Positions 47,492 to 60,333 of a stretch of DNA of 64,000 nucleotides are shown here, piece by piece. The position numbers were made by a program, and so were the translations under genes. Source of the DNA: Hydractinia symbiolongicarpus (lineage: Eukaryota; Cnidaria; Hydrozoa; Anthoathecata; Hydractiniidae); NCBI RefSeq assembly GCF_029227915.1, contig NC_079882.1, forward strand, positions 16,878,501-16,942,500, given 5' to 3'. The notes under the pieces were generated by a model. That model ran no database searches and was not told where the DNA came from. It worked only from the letters and a program-made list of their open reading frames with translations. Each line of letters starts with the position of its first letter. Position 1 is the stretch's first letter.

Positions 47492-48401
47492 ATGGCCTTT
47501 TGCAGTCTAATAAAGGCCTCACACGTAAATCACGTGGTTTCACCTGTCGGCGTAGGTTACCAATGGCCTAGTCCTTACAGCCTCAATGCGCTACAACGTC
47601 CCAAGTCGTTTTCATCAGCGCCATTGCTTTACAACACTCTTAACTACGTGCACAGTCCTATAAAGGGTGTAATATGGCCTTTTGCAGTCTAATAAAAGCC
47701 TCACACGTAAATCACGTGGTTCCATCTGCCTGCGCAGGTTACCATTGGACTATTCCTTCCATTCTCAATGCACTACAACGTCCCAAGTCGTTTGCATTGG
47801 CGAAGTTGCCTTAGAACACTCTTAACTACGTGCACAGTCCTATAAAGGCTGTAATTTGGCCTTTTGCAGTCTAGTAAAGGCTTCATACGTAAATCACGTG
47901 TTTTCACCTGCCTGCGCAGGTTACCATTGGTCTAGTCCTTCCAGTCTCCATGTGCTACAACGTCCCAAGGCGTTTTCATTAGCGCCATTGCTTTACAACA
48001 CTCTTAACTACGTGCACAGTCCTATAAAGGCTGTAATATGGCCTTTTGCAGTCTAATAAAAGCCTCACACGTAAATCACGTGGTTCCATCTGCCTGCGCA
48101 GGTTACCATTGGACTATTCCTTCCAGTCTCAATGCACTACAACGTCCCAAGTCGTTTTGATTGGCGAAGTTGCCTTAGAACACTCTTAACTACGTGCACA
48201 GTCCTATAAAGGCTGTAATATGGCCTTTTGCAGTCTAATAAAGGCCTCACACGTGAATCACGTGGTTTCACCAGTCTGCGCAGGTTACCATTGGCCTAGT
48301 CCTTACAGTCTCAATGCGCTACAACGTCCCAAGTCGTTTTCATTGGCGCCGTTGCTTTACAACACTCTTAACTACGTGCACAGTCCTATAAAGGCTTTAT
48401 A
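47492..48401 (+). repeat. N2/D, E, D, E and C2 monomers
   Basis: Starts 47492 (AAAGGGTGTAATATGG), 47674 (CCATTCTCAATG, GTTTGCATTGG), 47856 D, 48038 E (TTTTGATTGG) and 48220 C2. The set follows L and A2 here and again at 51278-52179, and in shortened form at 48948-49493. Confidence 0.83.
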
Positions 48402-49857
48402 ATGGCCTTTTGCAGTCTAATAAAGTCCTCACACGTAAATCACGTGGTTCCATCTGCCTGCGCAGGTTACCATTGGACTATTCCTTCCAGTCTCAATGCA
48501 CTACAACGTTCCAAGTGGTTTTCCTTAGCGCCGTGGCCTTAGAACCCTCTTAACTACCTGCACAGTCCTATAAAGGCAGTAATATGGCATTTTGCAGTCT
48601 AATAAAGGCCTCACACGTAAATCACGTGGTTTCATTTGTCTGTGCAGGTTACCATTGGACTATTACTTCCAGTCTCAATGCGCTACAGCGTCCCAAGTCA
48701 TTTTCATTAGCGCCGTTGTCATACAAAACTCTTAACTACGTGCACAGTCCTATAAAGGCTGTAATATGGCCTTTTGCAGTCTAATAAAGGATTCACACGT
48801 AAATCACGTTGTTTCACCTGCCTGCGCAGGTGACCATTGGCCTAGTCCTTCCAGTCTCAATGTGCTACAACGTCCCAAGTCGTTTTAATTAGCGCCATTG
48901 CTTTACAACACTCTTAACTACGTGCACAGTCCTATAAAGGCTGTAATATGGCCTTTTGCAGTCTAATAAAGGCCTCACACGTAAATCACGTGGTTTCACC
49001 TGTCGGCGTAGGTTACCAATGGCCTAGTCCTTACAGCCTCAATGCGCTACAACGTCCCAAGTCGTTTTCATCAGCGCCATTGCTTTACAACACTCTTAAC
49101 TACGTGCACAGTCCTATAAAGGGTGTAATATGGCCTTTTGCAGTCTAATAAAAGCCTCACACGTAAATCACGTGGTTCCATCTGCCTGCGCAGGTTACCA
49201 TTGGACTATTCCTTCCATTCTCAATGCACTACAACGTCCCAAGTCGTTTGCATTGGCGAAGTTGCCTTAGAACACTCTTAACTACGTGCACAGTCCTATA
49301 AAGGCTGTAATATGGCCTTTTGCAGTCTAATAAAGGCCTCACACGTGAATCACGTGGTTTCACCAGTCTGCGCAGGTTACCATTGGCCTAGTCCTTACAG
49401 TCTCAATGCGCTACAACGTCCCAAGTCGTTTTCATTGGCGCCGTTGCTTTACAACACTCTTAACTACGTGCACAGTCCTATAAAGGCTTTATAATGGCCT
49501 TTTGCAGTCTAATAAAGTCCTCACACGTAAATCACGTGGTTCCATCTGCCTGCGCAGGTTACCATTGGACTATTCCTTCCAGTCTCAATGCACTACAACG
49601 TTCCAAGTGGTTTTCCTTAGCGCCGTGGCCTTAGAACCCTCTTAACTACCTGCACAGTCCTATAAAGGCAGTAATATGGCATTTTGCAGTCTAATAAAGG
49701 CCTCACACGTAAATCACGTGGTTTCACCTGTCGGCGTAGGTTACCATTGGCCTAGTCCTTACAGTCTCAATGCGCTACAACGTCCCAAGTCGTTTTCATT
49801 AGCGCCGTTGCCTTAAGACACTCTTAACTACGTGCACAGTCCTATAAAGGCTGTAAT
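48402..49857 (+). repeat. B2 plus shortened L-A2 block with two monomers missing
   Basis: Starts 48402 B2, 48584 N2/L hybrid, 48766 A2 (GGATTCACACG, GGTGACC), 48948 N2/D, 49130 E, 49312 C2, 49494 B2 and 49676 N2. Relative to 47128-48401 the D and second E are absent between 49130 and 49312, an exact 364-bp difference. The hybrid at 48584 starts ATGGCATTTTGC (N2) and ends with GGACTATTACTTCC and CAGCGTCCC (L). Confidence 0.84.
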
Positions 49858-50003
49858 ATGGCCCTTTGCAGTCTAATAAAGGCCTCACACCATTGACCTA
49901 GTCCTTCCAGTCTCAATGCGCTACAACGTCCCAAGTCGTTTTCATTAGCGCTGTTGCCTTACAACACTCTTAACTACGTGCACAGTCCTATAAAGGCTGT
50001 TAT
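49858..50003 (+). repeat. X monomer with 36-bp deletion, copy 2
   Basis: Same junction as 44070-44215. The following unit at 50004 is not a full O2 but an O2/P2 hybrid. Confidence 0.93.
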
Positions 50004-51277
50004 TTGGCCTTTTGCAGTCTAATAGAGACCTCACACGTAAATCACGTGGTTTCACCTGTCAGCGCAGGTTACCATTGGTCTAGTCCTTACAGTCTCAATG
50101 CGCTACAACGTCCCAAGTCGTTTTCATTGGCGCCGTTGCTTTACCACACTCTTAACTACGTGCACAGTCCTATAAAGGCTGTAATATGGCCTTTTGCAGT
50201 CTAATAAAGTCCTCACACGTAAATCACGTGGTTCCATCTGCCTGCGCAGGTTACCATTGGACTATTTCTTCCAGTCTCAATGCACTACAACGTTCCAAGT
50301 GGTTTTCCTTTGCTCCGTGGCCTGAGAACACTCTTAACTACCTGCACAGTCCTATAAAGGCTGTAATATGGCCTTTTGCAGTCTAATAAAGGCCTCACAC
50401 GTAAATCACGTGGTTTCACCTGTCTGCGCAGGTTACCATTGGCCTAGTCCTTACAGTCTCAATGTGCTACAACGTCCCAAGTCGTTTTTATTGGCGAAGT
50501 TGCCTTAGAACACTCTTAACTACGTGCACAGTCCCATAAAGGCTGTAATATGGCCTTTTGCAGTCTAATAAAGGCCTCACGCGTTAATCACGTGGTTTCA
50601 CCTGTCTGCGCAGGTTACCATTGGCCTAGTCCTTACAGTCTCAATGCGCCACAACGTCCCAAGTCGTTTTTATTGGCGCCGTTGCTTTACAACACTCTTA
50701 ACTACGTGCACAGTCCTATAAAGGCTGTAATATGGCCTTTTGCAGTCTAATAAAGGCCTCACACGTAAATCACGTGATTTCACCGGTCTGCGCAGGTTAC
50801 CATTGGCCTAGTCCTTCCAGTCTCAATGCGCTACAACGTCCCAAGTCGTTTTCATTATCGCTGTTGCCTTACAACACTCTTAAATACGTGCACAGTCCTA
50901 TAAAGGCTGTAATATGGCCTTTTGCAGTCTAATAAAGGCCTCACACGTAAATCGCGTGGTTCCATTTGTCTGTGCAGGTTACCATTGGACTATTACTTCC
51001 AGTCTCAATGCGCTACAGCGTCCCAAGTCATTTTCATTAGCGCCGTTGTCATACAAAACTCTTAACTACGTGCACAGTCCTATAAAGGCTGTAATATGGC
51101 CTTTTGCAGTCTAATAAAGGCTTCACACGTAAATCACGTTGTTTCACCTGCCTGCGCAGGTTACCATTGGCCTAGTCCTTCCAGTCTCAATGTGCTACAA
51201 CGTCCCAAGTCGTTTTAATTAGCGCCATTGCTTTACAACACTCTTAACTACGTGCACAGTCCTATAAAGGCTGTAAT
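50004..51277 (+). repeat. 14-mer HOR, partial copy (7 monomers)
   Basis: O2/P2 hybrid (50004: TAATAGAGACC then TGTCAGCGCAGG), B3, N3, C2, F, L and A2, starting 50004 to 51096. Offset 3786 from 46218-47491. The hybrid joins the spacer block directly to the second half of the 14-mer. Confidence 0.88.
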
Positions 51278-51633
51278 ATGGCCTTTTGCAGTCTAATAAA
51301 GGCCTCACACGTAAATCACGTGGTTTCACCTGTCGGCGTAGGTTACCAATGGCCTAGTCCTTACAGCCTCAATGCGCTACAACGTCCCAAGTCGTTTTCA
51401 TCAGCGCCATTGCTTTACAACACTCTTAACTACGTGCACAGTCCTATAAAGGGTGTAATATGGCCTTTTGCAGTCTAATAAAAGCCTCACACGTAAATCA
51501 CGTGGTTCCATCTGCCTGCGCAGGTTACCATTGGACTATTCCTTCCATTCTCAATGCACTACAACGTCCCAAGTCGTTTGCATTGGCGAAGTTGCCTTAG
51601 AACACTCGTGCACAGTCCTATAAAGGCTGTAAT
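51278..51633 (+). repeat. N2/D and E monomers, the second with an 8-bp deletion
   Basis: 51278 repeats 47492. 51460 (174 bp) repeats 47674 but has AACACTCGTGCAC, lacking TTAACTAC. The offset to the 47.5 kb copy changes from 3786 to 3778 here. Confidence 0.9.
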
Positions 51634-53781
51634 TTGGCCTTTTGCAGTCTAGTAAAGGCTTCATACGTAAATCACGTGTTTTCACCTGCCTGCGCAGGTT
51701 ACCATTGGTCTAGTCCTTCCAGTCTCCATGTGCTACAACGTCCCAAGGCGTTTTCATTAGCGCCATTGCTTTACAACACTCTTAACTACGTGCACAGTCC
51801 TATAAAGGCTGTAATATGGCCTTTTGCAGTCTAATAAAAGCCTCACACGTAAATCACGTAGTTCCATCTGCCTGCGCAGGTTACCATTGGACTATTCCTT
51901 CCAGTCTCAATGCACTACAACGTCCCAAGTCGTTTTGATTGGCGAAGTTGCCTTAGAACACTCTTAACTACGTGCACAGTCCTATAAAGGCTGTAATATG
52001 GCCTTTTGCAGTCTAATAAAGGCCTCACACGTGAATCACGTGGTTTCACCAGTCTGCGCAGGTTACCATTGGCCTAGTCCTTACAGTCTCAATGCGCTAC
52101 AACGTCCCAAGTCGTTTTCATTGGCGCCGTTGCTTTACAACACTCTTAACTACGTGCACAGTCCTATAAAGGCTTTATAATGGCCTTTTGCAGTCTAATA
52201 AAGTCCTCACACGTAAATCACGTGGTTCCATCTGCCTGCGCAGGTTACCATTGGACTATTCCTTCCAGTCTCAATGCACTACAACGTTCCAAGTGGTTTT
52301 CCTTAGCGCCGTGGCCTTAGAACCCTCTTAACTACCTGCACAGTCCTATAAAGGCAGTAATATGGCATTTTGCAGTCTAATAAAGGCCTCACACGTAAAT
52401 CACGTGGTTTCACCTGTCGGCGTAGGTTACCATTGGCCTAGTCCTTACAGTCTCAATGCGCTACAACGTCCCAAGTCGTTTTCATTAGCGCCGTTGCCTT
52501 AAGACACTCTTAACTACGTGCACAGTCCTATAAAGGCTGTAATATGGCCCTTTGCAGTCTAATAAAGGCCTCACACCATTGACCTAGTCCTTCCAGTCTC
52601 AATGCGCTACAACGTCCCAAGTCGTTTTCATTAGCGCTGTTGCCTTACAACACTCTTAACTACGTGCACAGTCCTATAAAGGCTGTTATTTGGCCTTTTG
52701 CAGTCTAATAGAGGCCTCACACGTAAATCACGTGGTTCCATCTGCCTGTGCAGGTTACCATTGGACTAGTCGTTCCAGTCTCAATGCGCTACAACGTCCC
52801 AAGTCGTTTTCATTAGCGCTGTTGCCTTACAACACTCTTAACTACGTGCACAGTCCTATAAAGGCTGTTATTTGGCCTTTTGCAGTCTAATAGAGGCCTC
52901 ACACGTAAATCACGTGGTTTCACCTGTCGGCGTAGGTTACCATTGGCGTAGTCCTTCCAGTCTCAATGCGCTACAACGTCCCAAGTCGTTTTCATTAGCG
53001 AAGTTGCCTTCGAACACTCTTAACTTCGTCCACAGTCCTATAAAGGCTGTATACTGCCCTTTTGCAGTCTAATAAAGTCCTCACACGTAAATCACGTGGT
53101 TCCATCTGCCTGCGCAGGTTACCATTGGACTATTCCTTCCAGTCTCAATGCAGTACAACGTTCCAAGTGGTTTTCCTTAGCGCCGTGGCCTTAGAACACT
53201 CTCAACTACCTGCACAGTCCTATAAAGGCTGTAATATGGCATTTTGCAGTCTAATAAAGGCCTCACACGTAAATCAAGTGGTTTCACCTGTCGGCGTAGG
53301 TTACCATTGGCCTAGTCCTTACAGTCTCAATGCGCTACAACGTCCCAAGTCGTTTTCATTAGCGCCGTTGCCTTAAGACACTCTTAACTACGTGCACAGT
53401 CCTATAAAGTCTGTAATATGGCCTTTTGCAGTCTAATAAAGGCCTCACACGTAAATCACGTGGTTCCATCTGCCTGTGCAGGTTACCATTGGACTAGTCG
53501 TTCCAGTCTCAATGCGCTACAACGTCCCAAGTCGTTTTCATTAGCGCTGTTGCCTTACAACACTCTTAACTACGTGCACAGTCCTATAAAGGCTGTTATT
53601 TGGCCTTTTGCAGTCTAATAGAGGCCTCACACGTAAATCACGTGGTTCCATCTGCCTGTGCAGGTTACCATTAGACTAGTCGTTCCAGTCTCAATGCACT
53701 ACAACGTCCCAAGTCGTTTTCATTAGCGAAGTTGCCTTAGAACACTCTTAACTTCGTCCACAGTCCTATAAAGGCTGTAAT
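51634..53781 (+). repeat. Spacer block D-E-C2-B2-N2-X-O2 onward, copy 2
   Basis: Starts 51634, 51816, 51998, 52180, 52362, 52544 (36-bp deletion), 52690 O2, 52872 N2/U2, 53054 B2 (TATACTGCCC), 53236 N2 (AATCAAGTGG), 53418 O2 and 53600 O2/U2 hybrid. Compared with 43160-45125 it has one additional monomer before the next U2, raising the offset from 8474 to 8656. Confidence 0.84.
52544..52689 (+). repeat. X monomer with 36-bp deletion, copy 3
   Basis: Same junction as at 44070 and 49858. The neighbours B2 with ACCCTCTTAAC and N2 with GGCAGTAATATGGC are shared by all three copies, so the deletion spread by block duplication. Confidence 0.93.
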
Positions 53782-56329
53782 ATGGCCTTTTGCAGTCTAA
53801 TAAAGGCCTCACACGTAAATCACGTTGTTTCACCGGTCTGCGCAGGTTACCATTGGCGTAGTCCTTCCAGTCTCAATGCGCTACAACGTCCCAAGTCGTT
53901 TTCATTAGCGAAGTTGCCTTAGAACACTCTTAACTTCGTCCACAGTCCTATAAAGGCTGTATTATGGCCTTTTGCAGTCTAATAAAGGCCTCACACGTAA
54001 ATCACGTGGTTTCATTTGCCTGTGCAGGTTTCCATTGGTCTAGTCCTTCCAGTCTCAATGTGCTACAACGTCTCAAGTCGTTTTCATTAGCGCCGTTGCC
54101 TTAAGACACTCTTAACTACGTGCACAGTCCTATAAAGGCTGTAATTTGGCCTTTTGCAGTCTAGTAAAGGCTTCATACGTAGATCACGTGGTTTCACCTG
54201 CCTGCGCAGGTTACCATTGGTCTAGTCCTTTCAGTCGCAATGTGCTACAACGTCCCAAGTCGTTTTCATTAGCGCCGTTGCTTTACAACACTCTTAACTA
54301 CGTGCACAGTCCTATAAAGGCTGTAATATGGCCTTTTGCAGTCTAATAAAGTCCTCACACGTAAATCACGTGGTTCCATCTGCCTGCGCAGGTTACCATT
54401 GGACTATTCCTTCCAGTCTCAATGCACTACAACGTTCCAAGTGGTTTTCCTTAGCGCCGTAGCCTTAGACCACTCTTAACTACCTGCACAGTCCTATAAA
54501 GGCTGTAATATGGCCTTTTGCAGTCTAATAAAGGCCTCACACGTAAATCACGTGGTTTCACCTTTCTGCGTAGGTTACCATTGGCCTAGTCCTTACAGTC
54601 TCAATGCGCAACAACGTCCCAAGTCGTTTTCATTGGCGCCGTTGCTTTACAACACTCTTAACTACGTGCACAGTCCTATAAAGGCTGTAATATGGCCTTT
54701 TGCAGTCTAATAAAGGCCTCACACGTAAATCACGTGATTTCACCGGTCTGCGCAGGTTACCATTGGCCTAGTCCTTCCAGTCTCAATGCGCTACAACGTC
54801 CCAAGTCGTTTTCATTATCGCTGTTGCCTTACAACACTCTTAACTACGTGCACAGTCCTATAAAGGCTGTGATATGGCCTTTTGCAGTCTAATAAAGGCC
54901 TCACACGTAAATCACGTGGTTTCACCTGTCAGCGCAGGTTACCATTGGTCTAGTCCTTACAGTCTCAATGCGCTACAACGTCCCAAGTCGTTTTCATTGG
55001 CGCCGTTGCTTTACCACACTCTTAACTACGTGCACAGTCCTATAAAGGCTGTAATATGGCCTTTTGCAGTCTAATAAAGTCCTCACACGTAAATCACGTG
55101 GTTCCATCTGCCTGCGCAGGTTACCATTGGACTATTTCTTCCAGTCTCAATGCACTACAACGTTCCAAGTGGTTTTCCTTTGCTCCGTGGCCTGAGAACA
55201 CTCTTAACTACCTGCACAGTCCTATAAAGGCTGTAATATGGCCTTTTGCAGTCTAATAAAGGCCTCACACGTAAATCACGTGGTTTCACCTGTCTGCGCA
55301 GGTTACCATTGGCCTAGTCCTTACAGTCTCAATGCGCTACAACGTCCCAAGTCGTTTTTATTGGCGAAGTTGCCTTAGAACACTCTTAACTACGTGCACA
55401 GTCCCATAAAGGCTGTAATATGGCCTTTTGCAGTCTAATAAAGGCCTCACGCGTTAATCACGTGGTTTCACCTGTCTGCGCAGGTTACCATTGGCCTAGT
55501 CCTTACAGTCTCAATGCGCCACAACGTCCCAAGTCGTTTTTATTGGCGCCGTTGCTTTACAACACTCTTAACTACGTGCACAGTCCTATAAAGGCTGTAA
55601 TATGGCCTTTTGCAGTCTAATAAAGGCCTCACACGTAAATCACGTGATTTCACCGGTCTGCGCAGGTTACCATTGGCCTAGTCCTTCCAGTCTCAATGCG
55701 CTACAACGTCCCAAGTCGTTTTCATTATCGCTGTTGCCTTACAACACTCTTAAATACGTGCACAGTCCTATAAAGGATGTAATATGGCCTTTTGCAGTCT
55801 AATAAAGGCCTCACACGTAAATCGCGTGGTTCCATTTGTCTGTGCAGGTTACCATTGGACTATTCCTTCCAGTCTCAATGCACTACAACGTTCCAAGTGG
55901 TTTTCCTTAGCGCCGTGGCCTTAGACCACTCTTAACTACCTGCACAGTCCTATAAAGGCTGTAATATGGCCTTTTGCAGTCTAATAAAGGCTTCACACGT
56001 AAATCACGTTGTTTCACCTGCCTGCGCAGGTTACCATTGGCCTAGTCCTTCCAGTCTCAATGTGCTACAACGTCCCAAGTCGTTTTAATTAGCGCCGTTG
56101 CTTTACAACACTCTTAACTACGTGCACAGTCCTATAAAGGCTGTAATATGGCCTTTTGCAGTCTAATAAAGGCCTCACACGTAAATCACGTTGTTTCACC
56201 GGTCTGCGCAGGTTACCATTGGCGTAGTCCTTCCAGTCTCAATGCGCTACAACGTCCCAAGTCGTTTTCATTAGCGAAGTTGCCTTAGAACACTCTTAAC
56301 TTCGTCCACAGTCCTATAAAGGCTGTAAT
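53782..56329 (+). repeat. 14-mer HOR (2548 bp), copy 2
   Basis: U2, W, Y, B2, C2, F, P2, B3, N3, C2, F, L/B2 hybrid, A2 and U2. The unit at 55784 starts as L (AATCGCGTGG) and ends as B2 (GTTCCAAGTGG, TTAGACCAC). F at 55602 ends in AAAGGATGTAAT. All 14 starts have partners 2548 bp downstream. Confidence 0.91.
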
Positions 56330-58877
56330 ATGGCCTTTTGCAGTCTAATAAAGGCCTCACACGTAAATCACGTTGTTTCACCGGTCTGCGCAGGTTACCA
56401 TTGGCGTAGTCCTTCCAGTCTCAATGCGCTACAACGTCCCAAGTCGTTTTCATTAGCGCCGTTGCCTTAAGACACTCTTAACTTCGTCCACAGTCCTATA
56501 AAGGCTGTATTATGGCCTTTTGCAGTCTAATAAAGGCCTCACACGTAAATCACGTGGTTTCATTTGCCTGTGCAGGTTTCCATAGGTCTAGTCCTTCCAG
56601 TCTCAATGTGCTACAACGTCTCAAGTCGTTTTCATTAGCGCCGTTGCCTTAAGACACTCTTAACTACGTGCACAGTCCTATAAAGGCTGTAATTTGGCCT
56701 TTTGCAGTCTAGTAAAGGCTTCATACGTAGATCACGTGGTTTCACCTGCCTGCGCAGGTTACCATTGGTCTAGTCCTTTCAGTCGCAATGTGCTACAACG
56801 TCCCAAGTCGTTTTCATTAGCGCCGTTGCTTTACAACACTCTTAACTACGTGCACAGTCCTATAAAGGCTGTAATATGGCCTTTTGCAGTCTAATAAAGT
56901 CCTCACACGTAAATCACGTGGTTCCATCTGCCTGCGCAGGTTACCATTGGACTATTCCTTCCAGTCTCAATGCACTACAACGTTCCAAGTGGTTTTCCTT
57001 AGCGCCGTGGCCTTAGACCACTCTTAACTACCTGCACAGTCCTATAAAGGCTGTAATATGGCCTTTTGCAGTCTAATAAAGGCCTCACACGTAAATCACG
57101 TGGTTTCACCTTTCTGCGTAGGTTACCATTGGCCTAGTCCTTACAGTCTCAATGCGCCACAACGTCCCAAGTCGTTTTCATTGGCGCCGTTGCTTTACAA
57201 CACTCTTAACTACGTGCACAGTCCTATAAAGGCTGTAATATGGCCTTTTGCAGTCTAATAAAGGCCTCACACGTAAATCACGTGATTTCACCGGTCTGCG
57301 CAGGTTACCATTGGCCTAGTCCTTCCAGTCTCAATGCGCTACAACGTCCCAAGTCGTTTTCATTATCGCTGTTGCCTTACAACACTCTTAACTACGTGCA
57401 CAGTCCTATAAAGGCTGTGATATGGCCTTTTGCAGTCTAATAAAGGCCTCACACGTAAATCACGTGGTTTCACCTGTCAGCGCAGGTTACCATTGGTCTA
57501 GTCCTTACAGTCTCAATGCGCTACAACGTCCCAAGTCGTTTTCATTGGCGCCGTTGCTTTACCACACTCTTAACTACGTGCACAGTCCTATAAAGGCTGT
57601 AATATGGCCTTTTGCAGTCTAATAAAGTCCTCACACGTAAATCACGTGGTTCCATCTGCCTGCGCAGGTTACCATTGGACTATTTCTTCCAGTCTCAATG
57701 CACTACAACGTTCCAAGTGGTTTTCCTTTGCTCCGTGGCCTGAGAACACTCTTAACTACCTGCACAGTCCTATAAAGGCTGTAATATGGCCTTTTGCAGT
57801 CTAATAAAGGCCTCACACGTAAATCACGTGGTTTCACCTGTCTGCGCAGGTTACCATTGGCCTAGTCCTTACAGTCTCAATGCGCTACAACGTCCCAAGT
57901 CGTTTTTATTGGCGAAGTTGCCTTAGAACACTCTTAACTACGTGCACAGTCCCATAAAGGCTGTAATATGGCCTTTTGCAGTCTAATAAAGGCCTCACGC
58001 GTTAATCACATGGTTTCACCTGTCTGCGCAGGTTACCATTGGCCTAGTCCTTACAGTCTCAATGCGCCACAACGTCCCAAGTCGTTTTTATTGGCGCCGT
58101 TGCTTTACAACACTCTTAACTACGTGCACAGTCCTATAAAGGCTGTAATATGGCCTCTTGCAGTCTAATAAAGGCCTCACACGTAAATCACGTGATTTCA
58201 CCGGTCTGCGCAGGTTACCATTGGCCTAGTCCTTCCAGTCTCAATGCGCTACAACGTCCCAAGTCGTTTTCATTATCGCTGTTGCCTTACAACACTCTTA
58301 AATACGTGCACAGTCCTATAAAGGCTGTAATATGGCCTTTTGCAGTCTAATAAAGGCCTCACACGTAAATCGCGTGGTTCCATTTGTCTGTGCAGGTTAC
58401 CATTGGACTATTACTTCCAGTCTCAATGCGCTACAGCGTCCCAAGTCATTTTCATTAGCGCCGTTGCCATACAACACTCTTAACTACGTGCACAGTCCTA
58501 TAAAGGCTGTAATATGGCCTTTTGCAGTCTAATAAAGGCTTCACACGTAAATCACGTTGTTTCACCTGCCTGCGCAGGTTACCATTGGCCTAGTCCTTCC
58601 AGTCTCAATGTGCTACAACGTCCCAAGTCGTTTTAATTAGCGCCGTTGCTTTACAACACTCTTAACTACGTTCACAGTCCTATAAAGGCTGTAATATGGC
58701 CTTTTGCAGTCTAATAAAGGCCTCACACGTAAATCACTTGGTTCCATCTGCCTGCGCAGGTTACCATTGGACTATTCCTTCCAGTCTCAATGCACTACAA
58801 CGTCCCAAGTCGTTTGCATTGGCGAAGTTGCCTTAGAACACTCTTAACTACGTGCACAGTCCTATAAAGGCTGTAAT
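56330..58877 (+). repeat. 14-mer HOR (2548 bp), copy 3
   Basis: Direct tandem neighbour of 53782-56329. It has a regular L at 58332 and ends in a B/E hybrid (58696: CACTTGGTTCC, then GTTTGCATTGG) instead of U2. Private changes include TCACATGG at 57968, GGCCTCTTGC at 58150 and TTTCCATAGG at 56512. Confidence 0.91.
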
Positions 58878-60333
58878 TTGGCCTTTTGCAGTCTAGTAAA
58901 GGCTTCATACGTAAATCACGTGTTTTCACCTGCCTGCGCAGGTTACCATTGGTCTAGTCCTTCCAGTCTCCATGTGCTACAACGTCCCAAGGCGTTTTCA
59001 TTAGCGCCATTGCTTTACAACACTCTTAACTACGTGCACAGTCCTATAAAGGCTGTAATATGGCCTTTTGCAGTCTAATAAAAGCCTCACACGTAAATCA
59101 CGTGGTTCCATCTGCCTGCGCAGGTTACCATTGGACTATTCCTTCCAATCTCAATGCACTACAACGTCCCAAGTCGTTTTGATTGGCGAAGTTGCCTTAG
59201 AACACTCTTAACTACGTGCACAGTCCTATAAAGGCTGTAATATGGCCTTTTGCAGTCTAATAAAGGCCTCACACGTGAATCACGTGGTTTCACCAGTCTG
59301 CGCAGGTTACCATTGGCCTAGTCCTTACAGTCTCAATGCGCTACAACGTCCCAAGTCGTTTTCATTAGCGCTGTTGCCTTACAACACTCTTAACTACGTG
59401 CACAGTCCTATAAAGGCTGTTATTTGGCCTTTTGCAGTCTAGTAAAGGCTTTATACGTAAATCACGTGGTTTCACCTGCCTGCGCAGGTTACCATTGGCC
59501 TAGTCCTTACAGTCTCAATGTGCTACAACGTCCCAAGTCGTTTTCATTGGCGCCGTTGCTTTACAACACTCTTAACTACGTGCACAGTCCTATAAAGGCT
59601 GTATAATGGCCTTTTGCAGTCTAATAAAGTCCTCACACGTAAATCACGTGGTTCCATCTGCCTGCGCAGGTTACCATTGGACTATTCCTTCCAGTCTCAA
59701 TGCACTACAACGTTCCAAGTGGTTTTCCTTAGCGCCGTGGCCTTAGAACACTCTTAACTACCTGCACAGTCCTATAAAGGCTGTAATATGGCATTTTGCA
59801 GTCTAATAAAGGCCTCACACGTAAATCACGTGGTTTCACCTGTCGGCGTAGGTTACCATTGGCCTAGTCCTTACAGTCTCAATGCGCCACAACGTCCCAA
59901 GTCGTTTTCATTAGCGCCGTTGCCTTAAGACACTCTTAACTACGTGCACAGTCCTATAAAGGCTGTAATATGGCCCTTTGCAGTCTAATAAAGGCCTCAC
60001 ACGTTAATCACGTGGTTTCACCGGTCTGCGCAGGTCACCATTGACCTAGTCCTTCCAGTCTCAATGCGCTACAACGTCCCAAGTCGTTCTCATTAGCGCC
60101 GTTGCCTTACAACACTCTTAACTACGTGCACAGTCCTATAAAGGCTGTAATTTGGTCTTTTGCAGTCTAATAAAGGCCTCACACGTAAATCACGTGGTTC
60201 CATCTGCCTGTGCAGGTTACCATTGGACTAGTCGTTCCAGTCTCAATGCGCTACAACGTCCCAAGTCGTTTTCATTAGCGCTGTTGCCTTACAACACTCT
60301 TAACTACGTGCACAGTCCTATAAAGGCTGTTAT
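58878..60333 (+). repeat. Spacer block variant D-E-C2-D-B2-N2-X-O2
   Basis: Starts 58878 D, 59060 E, 59242 C2/O2 hybrid, 59424 D/C2 hybrid (CTTTATACG), 59606 B2, 59788 N2, 59970 X and 60152 O2 (AATTTGGTCTTTTGC). X at 59970 is full length, so this copy of the block predates the 36-bp deletion or escaped it. B2 at 59606 keeps AACACTCTTAAC rather than ACCCTC. Confidence 0.82.
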
